Assembly (NCBI GenBank): GCA_044360485.1
Contig: JBIKKG010000214.1
Coordinates: 1 to 6,304, forward strand
DNA length: 6,304 nt
Source of the DNA: UBA4615 sp044360485
GTDB lineage: Bacteria; Pseudomonadota; Gammaproteobacteria; Burkholderiales; Burkholderiaceae_E
Direction of reading: 5' to 3'
Each line of letters opens with the position of its first letter. Positions within the stretch are counted from its first letter, which is position 1. Made by a program: the position numbers and the translations under genes. Below, one piece after another: positions 1-6,304 of this stretch. Below the pieces are notes generated by a model. The model was not told where the DNA came from. It did no database searches and saw only the letters and a list, made by a program, of their open reading frames with translations.

Positions 1-507
1 CAGCGGCGTGCGTGGCGCAAACGTGATCACCATGCTGTCCACGGTACGGGCGGACAGAGCACCCAAGGCACGGACGACATCGCTAGGCTCGTAATGGATC
101 AGGGAGTCCATGGCCACCACGTGATCGAAGTAGCCCAGCTCCTCATCGAGCATGTCGCCTGATCGGAAGTCGATGCGCGAGGGGTCGATGTCTGCAGGCA
201 AGCGCTCGCGCGCCAGCTCGATCATGCGTGGCGACAGGTCAATGGCCAGCACCTCCGCACCGCGTCGGGCCAGCTCGACCGCCATCAGACCGGTGCCGCA
301 TCCGGCATCGAGAATACGGCGCCCTTCGAGGCTGGGCGGCAGCCACGAGAGCATGGTGGCACGCATGCGATCGCGACCTGCGCGCACGGTGGCGCGAATG
401 CCGCTGACCGGCGCCGACGAAGTCAGCTTGGCCCAAGCGTCTGCCGCCGTGCGATCGAAGTAGTCCTCGATCTGGCTGCGTCGATCCTGATAGGGAACGT
501 GGCTCAT
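1..507 (-). CDS. bchM: Mg-protoporphyrin IX O-methyltransferase BchM (3' end beyond window)
   Basis: BchM transfers a methyl group from S-adenosylmethionine to the C13 propionate of Mg-protoporphyrin IX, giving the monomethyl ester, the step after magnesium chelatase. The reading frame is open from the ATG at 507 to the window edge, giving 169 residues; the family is usually about 225-235, so roughly the last 60 are missing. It is a class I methyltransferase: motif I is DAGCGTG at residues 67-73 (289-309), followed by the acidic end of strand 2 (AID, residues 88-90) and a motif like SGDMLD at residues 116-121. The N-terminal stretch with YFDRTAADAW (residues 16-25) and the GIRATVRAGRDRMR helix is typical of BchM. 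The start is supported by GAGG 8 bases upstream. It lies 10 bases after bchL in the same operon. The identity is firm; only the C-terminus cannot be judged. Confidence 0.95.
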   Translation of the reverse strand, partial: MSHVPYQDRRSQIEDYFDRTAADAWAKLTSSAPVSGIRATVRAGRDRMRATMLSWLPPSLEGRRILDAGCGTGLMAVELARRGAEVLAIDLSPRMIELARERLPADIDPSRIDFRSGDMLDEELGYFDHVVAMDSLIHYEPSDVVRALGALSARTVDSMVITFAPRTPL

Positions 508-515
508 GACATGCG

Positions 516-519
516 CCTC
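516..519 (-). promoter_or_regulatory. Ribosome-binding site of bchM, overlapping bchL stop
   Basis: On the minus strand GAGG occupies 519-516, 8 bases before the bchM ATG at 507. The GA of this core is also the GA of the bchL TGA stop (520-518), so ribosomes ending bchL sit on the bchM initiation region. This fits translational coupling. An ATG at 512-510 is too close to this site and reads into TGA after two codons, so 507 is the better start. Confidence 0.6.
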
Positions 520-1429
520 AATCGAAACCCAGCAGATCGAAAATGTCCCGGTCTTTCAGGGCCTCGGGGGCCAGCGGGTCGGTGCCTGCCCACAGCGACG
601 CCGCCAGTCGCATGTATTCCTGCTGCACGGCCTCGAGTTCGGGCGACGGCTCCATCTCGAACAGCGTGGACTTCTTGAGTCGGCTGCGGCGGATCACATC
701 CAGGTCGGGGAAGTGCGCCATGCGCTTCAATCCCACGCGGTCGTTGAAACGATCGATCTGATCGGTATCGCGGCTGCGGTTGGCAATCACCCCGCCCAGG
801 CGCACGTTGTAGTTTTTCGCCTTCGCATTGATCGCCTGAACGATGCGGTTCATGGCGAAGATCGAATCGAAGTCGTTGGCCGTCACGATGAGCGCACGGT
901 CGGCATGCTGCAGGGGCGCAGCGAAACCGCCGCACACCACATCACCGAGCACATCGAAGATCACCACATCGGTGTCCTCGAGCAGGTGGTGCTCCTTGAG
1001 CAGCTTCACCGTCTGGCCCACCACATACCCGCCACAGCCAGTACCGGCCGGCGGCCCGCCTGCTTCCACACACATCACGCCGTTGTAGCCTTCGAACACG
1101 AAGTCTTCCAGGCGCAATTCCTCGGGGTGGAAGTCGACCGACTCCAGCACATCGATCACCGTGGGCATGAGCTTCTTGGTGAGCGTGAAGGTCGAGTCGT
1201 GCTTGGGGTCGCACCCGATCTGCAGCACCCGCTTGCCGAGCTTGGAGAACGCGACTGACAAGTTTGATGACGTGGTGCTCTTGCCAATGCCCCCTTTGCC
1301 GTAAACCGCGAAGACCTTGGCGTTGCCGATCTTGACGTTCGGATCGAGCTGCACTTGCACGCTGCCCTCACCGTCTTTGCCGCGGGACGGGCGGCGGATT
1401 TCAGTGAATGGGACGGTCGCTGTATTCAT
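518..1429 (-). CDS. bchL: Dark-operative protochlorophyllide reductase, ATP-binding iron-sulfur protein BchL
   Basis: BchL is the NifH-like homodimeric ATPase that passes electrons from its [4Fe-4S] cluster to BchN-BchB, driving reduction of ring D of protochlorophyllide to chlorophyllide a without light. At 303 residues it is full length for the family. Visible motifs: P-loop GKGGIGKS at 44-51 (1277-1300); switch I region CDPKHDST at 73-80; cluster ligands Cys132 in GTGCGG and Cys166 in DVVCGG, 34 residues apart as in NifH and other BchL; switch II DVLGDVV at 159-165; and the DFD patch at 186-188. It ends in the typical DLLGFD. The roughly 35 residues before the first core strand form a polar extension that in Rhodobacter BchL is reported to be flexible and autoinhibitory. 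The start overlaps the bchH stop as ATGA and has a strong ribosome-binding site 7 bases upstream. The enzyme is oxygen sensitive, as the NifH-type cluster implies. Confidence 0.98.
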   Translation of the reverse strand: MNTATVPFTEIRRPSRGKDGEGSVQVQLDPNVKIGNAKVFAVYGKGGIGKSTTSSNLSVAFSKLGKRVLQIGCDPKHDSTFTLTKKLMPTVIDVLESVDFHPEELRLEDFVFEGYNGVMCVEAGGPPAGTGCGGYVVGQTVKLLKEHHLLEDTDVVIFDVLGDVVCGGFAAPLQHADRALIVTANDFDSIFAMNRIVQAINAKAKNYNVRLGGVIANRSRDTDQIDRFNDRVGLKRMAHFPDLDVIRRSRLKKSTLFEMEPSPELEAVQQEYMRLAASLWAGTDPLAPEALKDRDIFDLLGFD

Positions 1430-4400
1430 GCTGAGGCTCCTTCATAGACGCCCTCGATACGATCTTCGAGTTCCTCGCTGGCGCGGCGAAGCGCATCGAG
1501 CATGTCGGAGTCGGGCGTCCAGTACTGGCGATCGGACGCTTCGAGCAGCCGGTTGGCTACCCGAGCCGAAGCCGTGGGATTCAATTTGGCAAGACGCTCG
1601 CGCATGCCTGGATCAAGCATGAAGGTCTGTGTGAGCTGCTGATAGACCCAGGGCTGAACCTGGCCTGTCGTGGCCGACCAGCCCATGGTGTTGGTGACAT
1701 GCTGCTCGATCTGGCGCACGCCTTCGTAGCCATGCTCGAGCATGACTTCGTACCAGCGCGGATTGAGCATGCGGGTACGGGTTTCGAGTGCGACCTGCTC
1801 ATCGAGGGTGCGCACAGCGCCCTCGCCGCGGGTCTGGTCACCAATGTAGACCGTCGGGGTGGCTCCGCCACGCGCACGCTTGACCGCCCCTGTGATGCCA
1901 CCGAGCGTATCGAAGTAATTGTCGACTGTGGTCACACCCAGCTCTACGGAGTCCAGGTTCTGATAGGTGAGTTGGACATCGGCCAGCACACTTTGCAGCA
2001 AGGCGGACTGCTGAACGGCTACCCCGCTGCGTCCATACGCAAAGCCCTTGCGACGCGAGTAGGTCTCGGCCAGCTCGTCTTCTTCGCTCCAGCGGCTGCT
2101 CTCGACCAGATTGTTCACGTTCGAGCCATACGCGCCTTCGGCATTGCCATAAACGCGCAAGGCTGCGGTCTCGAGCGTGCAGCCGTGCTCACGCTGATAT
2201 GCCAGCGCATGCTTGCGGATGAAATTGTGTGCTTCGGGTTCTTCTGCACTGGCAGCGAGCCACGCGGCTTCGGCCAGCAGTCGAATCTGAAGCGGCATGA
2301 GATCGCGAAAGATGCCCGAGATGGTGACCACCACATCGATGCGGGGGCGACCCAGTTCCTGCAGCGGAATCAGCGTGGCGCCGGCCATGCGCCCATAGCT
2401 GTCGAAACGCGGTTTGGCGCCGATCAGTGCCAATGCTTGGGCGAGCGGGCCACCCTCAGTTTTGAGGTTGTCACTCCCCCACAGCACCATCGCGATGGAC
2501 TCGGGCAAGGGCGTGCCTTCAATCGTGCAACGCTCGATCAGGCGCTGCGCCTGGCGCGCACCATCGCGCATGGCAAAGGTGCTGGGGATGCGGAAGGGGT
2601 CAAAGCCGTGCAGGTTGCGACCCGTGGGCAGTACTGCGGGATTGCGCAGCAGGTCGCCGCCTGGGGCCGGCCGAATGAATCCGCCATCCAATGCATGCAG
2701 CAGGGCATCGACCTCGGTATCGCGTGCCAGCAGCCGATCGGTGTTGATCAGTTCACGCAGCCGCTCACGGTTGGTTTCATCCACAGGCCAACCTGACAGC
2801 GCCAGGACCCGCTCGGGTGTTTCACCCTGCACCAGCGCTTCGATGGCGGCCCGGTCGGCCGGCTGGCCATCGCCACAATCGGACATCGCGCAAAGCATTT
2901 CAATGCGCTGCTGCGGGCTGGCCGCCTGACCCGCAATATGCAGTCCGAAGGGCACGAGACTGTATTCGATCTCGAGCACACGCTGCGACAGCGCGAGGAT
3001 GTGTGCCTGGGCATCGCCCTGCGGATGCGGCAACCAGGCCACCCCAGGCTCAGCGAGATTGAGCTCAACGGCCTGAGCATGAATCAGCGCAGCAAGCTCC
3101 GTGAGCCGCTCATGCGCGTGCGGGGCAACGGCGCGCCATTGGTCGATGCTGGCCTTGAGGTCAGCCAGGCCACTGTACAAGCCGGCCTGCGCAATGGGGG
3201 GCGTGAGATAACTGATCAGGGTCGCGCCTGAGCGGCGCTTGGCGATGGCGCCTTCTGAAGGATTGTTCGACGCGTAGAAGTACAGGTTCGGCAAGTCGGC
3301 GATCAGCCGCTCGGGCCAGCAGGCGCCCGACATGCCCGACTGCTTGCCCGGCATGAATTCCAGCGCGCCATGCGTACCGAAGTGCAACACGGCGTGGGCA
3401 GCGAAGTCTTCGCGCACATAGCGATAGAACGCCGAGAATGCATGCGTCGGTGCGAGACCTTTCTCGAAGAGCAGGCGCATCGGGTCGCCTTCGTAGCCAA
3501 AGGCCGGCTGCACGGCCACCAGCACATTGCCGAAGCGGCGTCCCAGCACGAAGATCGACTGACCGTTGCTCAGTTGCCGCCCGGGAGCCGGACCCCATTG
3601 CGCTTCGATTTCGTGCAGCCAGGGTTCGCGGCGCACATGGTCTTCAGCCGAAATCAGGGTATGCACATTGGCATCCGCCCCGTGCATCGCGGCGTTGCCG
3701 GTCAGAATCGATTCGCGCAAGGCGTCGACCGACTCGGGGACCTCAACGTCATAGCCGCGCGCCTGCATGGCGACCAGCGTGTTGTAGAGCGAGGGAAATA
3801 CGGCCAGAAACGCTGCCGAGCCGATGTTGCCGGCATTGGGCGGGAAGTTGAACAACACGACGGCCACTTTGCGCTGCGCGCACTCGGCACGGCGCAAGTC
3901 CACCAGACGAGCCACTCGCGCAGCCAGCGTCGTGGCGCGCTCTGGGCAAGACGCCATGTCCTGAGTCGTGTCGGCAGCACTGAAGGTGCAGCCATGGTGA
4001 CAACCGGTGCACTGCACACCAGGCGCACCTGGTCGGCCGCCAAAGACGATCGGACTGGTGGCGCCATCCAGCTCAGGAATGGCCACCATGATGGTGCTCT
4101 CGACCGGCGACAGTCCACGGCCCGAACCGCCCCATTGGTCCAGCGTCTGAAACTCGACTGGGTGCGCTGCGATGTAGGGCACATCGAGGCCAGCCAGCAC
4201 CTCCTCGGCCGCCTTCGCGTCGTTGTACGCGGGACCGCCCACTAGAGAAAAGCCCGAGAGTGAAACCAGCGCGTCGATGGTGGCCGCGCCTTCTCGGGTG
4301 AAGAAGCGAGTGATCGCCGGGCGGGCATCGAGCCCGGCGGAAAATGCGGGGATGACGCGCAGACCGCGCGCTTCAAGCGCAGCGATCACACCGTCGTAAT

Positions 4401-5202
4401 GGCCGGCGTTGCCGGCCAGCAGATAGGAGCGCAACAGCAGCAGGCCCACGGTACCGCGCGGCTCGACGCCGGGAGGCAGGCCCGGCAGCTGTTCGGCACG
4501 GTCGGACAGCCGTCCTTCCATGCGCGGGTGATACACGCCCACTTCCGGATATTCGACTGGTTCGCCTACCTTGGCCGCGCTGCGCAGCGTGCGCCGCGGT
4601 CCATCGGCGTAGCGATCGACCAGGAAGCGCACCATGTTGAAGACGTTTTCCTGCGAGCCGCCGAGCCAGTACTGCAGCGTCATAAAGTAGGCGCGAACGT
4701 CCTGCGCAGTGCCTGGAATGAATCGCAGCAGCTGCGGGATGCGGCGCAGCATCTTCATCTGGGCCGCGCCACCGGTGGCCGCCTTGTCTTTTTCGCCGCG
4801 CAACTTCTTCAACAGCGCAAGCGGACCCGATGCCGGCTTGGCCATGTCGAATCGACCCAGCCGGGTCAACTTGACCACTTCGGCGGCCGACATCGCGCAG
4901 ACCATGGCGTCGCACTGTTCGCGACGCGCCTGAAGCGCTGGCAGGATCGGCAGGAAATGATCCTCGAGGAAGAGCATGGTGGCGATGACGATGTCGCCGG
5001 CCGCGATGTCTGCGAGGCAGCGCTCGAGCGCTGCCGGGTTCGAAGACCACTCCGAGGCCGCATGCAAGGTCAGCGTCAGGCTGGGCAGCACGCGCTTGAG
5101 CGCTGCCCGCGCGCGATCCGTGGCGCTCGCCAGGTGGGTGTCCATCGTCACGATGACGACGTTCACCGGGGCGTGCTCAGCGGCCGAAGTGCGACTTCGC
5201 AT
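1426..5202 (-). CDS. bchH: Magnesium chelatase large subunit BchH (cobaltochelatase CobN-like)
   Basis: BchH binds protoporphyrin IX and is the catalytic subunit in which Mg2+ is inserted with help of the AAA+ BchI-BchD complex, the first committed step toward bacteriochlorophyll. The protein has 1258 residues, slightly above the roughly 1190-1250 usual for purple bacteria. The N-terminal domain (DUF3479-like, about residues 14-175) begins with VNVVIVTMD; the remainder is the CobN/Mg-chelatase domain. Landmarks are GGPAYND (322-328), the cysteine motif C398-x2-C401-x3-C405-x13-C419, FNFPPNAGNIG (451-461), HFGTHGALEFMPGKQSG (607-623), NNPSEG (646-651), VLWGSDNLKTEGG (906-918), RIDVVVTISGIFRD (954-967) and a C-terminal acidic helix ELEDRIEGVYEG. 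The ATG at 5202 lies inside the end of bchB and has GGAG 10 bases upstream; a GTG at 5166 is the alternative and would remove 12 non-conserved residues. No frameshift or missing block is seen. Activity also needs bchI and bchD, absent from this window. Confidence 0.97.
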   Translation of the reverse strand: MRSRTSAAEHAPVNVVIVTMDTHLASATDRARAALKRVLPSLTLTLHAASEWSSNPAALERCLADIAAGDIVIATMLFLEDHFLPILPALQARREQCDAMVCAMSAAEVVKLTRLGRFDMAKPASGPLALLKKLRGEKDKAATGGAAQMKMLRRIPQLLRFIPGTAQDVRAYFMTLQYWLGGSQENVFNMVRFLVDRYADGPRRTLRSAAKVGEPVEYPEVGVYHPRMEGRLSDRAEQLPGLPPGVEPRGTVGLLLLRSYLLAGNAGHYDGVIAALEARGLRVIPAFSAGLDARPAITRFFTREGAATIDALVSLSGFSLVGGPAYNDAKAAEEVLAGLDVPYIAAHPVEFQTLDQWGGSGRGLSPVESTIMVAIPELDGATSPIVFGGRPGAPGVQCTGCHHGCTFSAADTTQDMASCPERATTLAARVARLVDLRRAECAQRKVAVVLFNFPPNAGNIGSAAFLAVFPSLYNTLVAMQARGYDVEVPESVDALRESILTGNAAMHGADANVHTLISAEDHVRREPWLHEIEAQWGPAPGRQLSNGQSIFVLGRRFGNVLVAVQPAFGYEGDPMRLLFEKGLAPTHAFSAFYRYVREDFAAHAVLHFGTHGALEFMPGKQSGMSGACWPERLIADLPNLYFYASNNPSEGAIAKRRSGATLISYLTPPIAQAGLYSGLADLKASIDQWRAVAPHAHERLTELAALIHAQAVELNLAEPGVAWLPHPQGDAQAHILALSQRVLEIEYSLVPFGLHIAGQAASPQQRIEMLCAMSDCGDGQPADRAAIEALVQGETPERVLALSGWPVDETNRERLRELINTDRLLARDTEVDALLHALDGGFIRPAPGGDLLRNPAVLPTGRNLHGFDPFRIPSTFAMRDGARQAQRLIERCTIEGTPLPESIAMVLWGSDNLKTEGGPLAQALALIGAKPRFDSYGRMAGATLIPLQELGRPRIDVVVTISGIFRDLMPLQIRLLAEAAWLAASAEEPEAHNFIRKHALAYQREHGCTLETAALRVYGNAEGAYGSNVNNLVESSRWSEEDELAETYSRRKGFAYGRSGVAVQQSALLQSVLADVQLTYQNLDSVELGVTTVDNYFDTLGGITGAVKRARGGATPTVYIGDQTRGEGAVRTLDEQVALETRTRMLNPRWYEVMLEHGYEGVRQIEQHVTNTMGWSATTGQVQPWVYQQLTQTFMLDPGMRERLAKLNPTASARVANRLLEASDRQYWTPDSDMLDALRRASEELEDRIEGVYEGASA
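1437..1442 (-). promoter_or_regulatory. Strong ribosome-binding site of bchL inside bchH
   Basis: AAGGAG on the minus strand (1442-1437) lies 7 bases before the bchL ATG at 1429 and within the codons for the last residues of BchH (YEGASA). Together with the ATGA stop/start overlap at 1426-1429, it decides the bchL start and suggests coupled but efficient initiation of bchL. Confidence 0.8.
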
Positions 5203-6304
5203 CGTAGAGCGTCTCCACGGTGATCAACGCCACACCACGTTCGAGCGCAAAACGCTCGGTATTGCGGCGGGCCTTGCCTCGCACAAAAAACGGGATCTTC
5301 TGCAGTTCCGCCCGCGCATCATCGGCCCAAGCCGCCACAACGATGCCCTGGTCGGGCGATGTTGCCGCGAGCGTCGCAGCCGACATCGAGGGCGCAGCAA
5401 TGGTCTGGTGTTCGCTGCTCAACAGATCACTCATGCGCGCATCGGCGGGCAACTCTGTGAGGTGTTGTGGAGCAGCCGACTGTGCGACGACTGCCTGGCC
5501 AGCGTCGTTGGCAGGCTGGGTTTGCGCTGACGCTGCCGATTCGGCTGCATGCGAAGCACGTGCCGGAGCCGCTCCATGACCCAGATGGGACGCGGCTGCG
5601 CCGTCATGGAACTCGAAGTCACCCCGAAACATGGTCAGCAGATGCTCTTCGAGGCCCATCATCAGCGGATGCACCCAGGTGTCGAAGAGCACGCTCGCGC
5701 CTTCAAAACCCATTTGCGGCGAATAACGGGCCGGGAAATCCTGGACATGCACCGGCGCTGAAATCACGGCGCACGGAATGCCCAGGCGCTTGGCCATATG
5801 GCGCTCCATCTGCGTGCCCAATACGAGCTCGGGCTGCAGGGCCGCAACGCGCTCTTCCACGTCAAGGTAATCGTCGGTGATCAGTGCCTCGACGTCATAC
5901 AACTTGGCCGCCTCGCGCACTTCGCGTGCGAACTCGCGGCTATACGTGCCCAGGCCCACAACGGTGAAGCCGAGTTCACGCGACGCCACGCGCGCTGCGG
6001 CAATCGCATGGGTGGCATCGCCGAATACGAAGACGCGCTTGCCCGTGAGGTAGGTTGAATCCACCGATTTGGCGTACCACTGTGCGCGCTTGCTGACGGC
6101 CAGCACGGGCTCGGGGTCCACGCCGGCGAGCGCGGCCAGCTCACGGATGAATTCAATCGTGGCGCCAGTGCCGATCGGGATCGTGCGCGTCATGGGCTGG
6201 CGCAGACTGCGCGACAGCCATTGCGCGGCTTGCATCGCGGTTTCCGGATAGAGCACGACATTGAAGTCGGCCTCGCCCAGACGGGTCAGGTCATCGGGGG
6301 TGGC
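5177..6304 (-). CDS. bchB: Dark-operative protochlorophyllide reductase subunit BchB (5' end beyond window)
   Basis: BchB pairs with BchN as the NifDK-like catalytic component that binds protochlorophyllide and reduces it with electrons from BchL. The frame is open from the window edge to the stop at 5177, giving the last 375 residues; a GTG at 6256 is an internal Val codon, since homology (DFNVVLYPET) continues upstream. By recalled alignment to Rhodobacter BchB about 190 N-terminal residues are missing, including the Asp that helps bind the inter-subunit [4Fe-4S] cluster. Present here (fragment numbering) are Asp82 in VDSTYL, matching catalytic Asp274 of R. capsulatus; VFVFGDATHA (90-99); His186 in SAPVHVQDFPARYSP; and Met216 in HPLMMGLEEHLL. 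A low-complexity Ala-rich linker (235-320) leads to the small C-terminal domain with PFFVRGKARRNTE (338-350). It overlaps bchH by 26 bases and heads the visible part of the operon. Confidence 0.97.
   Translation of the reverse strand, partial: ATPDDLTRLGEADFNVVLYPETAMQAAQWLSRSLRQPMTRTIPIGTGATIEFIRELAALAGVDPEPVLAVSKRAQWYAKSVDSTYLTGKRVFVFGDATHAIAAARVASRELGFTVVGLGTYSREFAREVREAAKLYDVEALITDDYLDVEERVAALQPELVLGTQMERHMAKRLGIPCAVISAPVHVQDFPARYSPQMGFEGASVLFDTWVHPLMMGLEEHLLTMFRGDFEFHDGAAASHLGHGAAPARASHAAESAASAQTQPANDAGQAVVAQSAAPQHLTELPADARMSDLLSSEHQTIAAPSMSAATLAATSPDQGIVVAAWADDARAELQKIPFFVRGKARRNTERFALERGVALITVETLYDAKSHFGR
5213..5216 (-). promoter_or_regulatory. Probable ribosome-binding site of bchH within bchB
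   Basis: GGAG on the minus strand (5216-5213) sits 10 bases before the ATG at 5202, inside the bchB codons for VETLYD. The spacing is slightly long. It favours the ATG over the GTG at 5166, which has no comparable purine-rich core just upstream. Confidence 0.45.

Noticed and set aside
510..512. ATG at 512-510 as the bchM start
   Set aside because: It is out of frame with bchM, reads ATG-TCA-TGA, and is only 3 bases from the ribosome-binding core.
1731..1744. Perfect 14-base palindrome CATGCTCGAGCATG
   Set aside because: It falls in the bchH codons for MLEHG, a segment I take to be constrained at protein level. A palindrome of this length is expected about 0.4 times in a window this size by chance, and there is no second copy or promoter context.
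1699..2796. A 365-codon open frame on the plus strand opposite bchH, with further long plus-strand frames at 506-1258, 3370-4245 and 4399-5223
   Set aside because: These lie wholly or almost wholly opposite confidently identified bch genes, show no recognisable protein family, and are expected in high-GC DNA where strong third-position GC bias suppresses antisense stops.
5177..6256. bchB starting at the GTG at 6256 as a complete 359-residue protein
   Set aside because: The frame remains open to the window edge and the residues upstream (ending DFNVV before LYPET) match the family, so the GTG is an internal valine codon and the gene is cut by the window.
1..6304. A hidden undescribed system, insertion, mobile element, CRISPR array or RNA gene
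   Set aside because: Four recognised bch genes account for all but 10 bases of the window. I saw no direct repeats, terminal inverted repeats, hairpin-plus-T-run terminators or tRNA-like structures by eye. A motif scan for PpsR/CrtJ boxes (TGT-N12-ACA) was not run exhaustively; a site inside these coding regions would in any case need binding data to be believed.

Overview
This window is a piece of a photosynthesis gene cluster from an anoxygenic phototrophic proteobacterium. It holds four consecutive bacteriochlorophyll biosynthesis genes, all on the minus strand, so transcription runs from high to low coordinates: bchB (5' end outside the window), bchH (complete), bchL (complete) and bchM (3' end outside the window). 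The order bchB-bchH-bchL-bchM is that of the conserved bchFNBHLM block of purple bacteria. High GC, the protein sequences and the rather long BchH would suit a betaproteobacterium of the Rubrivivax/Rhodoferax/Limnohabitans kind (Burkholderiales), but that placement is my impression from memory and was not tested.

Layout from right to left: bchB occupies 6304-5177. bchH starts inside the end of bchB (26 bases shared) and runs 5202-1426. bchL (1429-518) overlaps the bchH stop by 4 bases (ATGA) and has a strong AAGGAG ribosome-binding site inside the last codons of bchH. bchM (507 to the window edge) follows bchL after 10 bases, and its ribosome-binding site overlaps the bchL stop codon. The window is essentially 100% coding, with no room for an internal promoter or terminator between genes and none evident. 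This points to one polycistronic, translationally coupled transcript whose promoter lies upstream of the window.

The genes serve neighbouring pathway steps. BchH binds protoporphyrin IX and is the large subunit of magnesium chelatase (its partners BchI and BchD are not here). BchM methylates the resulting Mg-protoporphyrin IX. After ring closure by enzymes not encoded here, BchL (ATP-dependent reductase) and BchB (catalytic component, with BchN encoded elsewhere) reduce protochlorophyllide to chlorophyllide a in the dark-operative, nitrogenase-like reductase.

I found no previously undescribed system, mobile element, CRISPR array, RNA gene or foreign insertion. The points worth a second look are modest: a long Ala-rich, lysine-free linker in BchB, a four-cysteine motif in BchH that fits an oxygen-sensitive Fe-S cluster, the N-terminal extension of BchL, the start choice for bchH, and the tight translational coupling.
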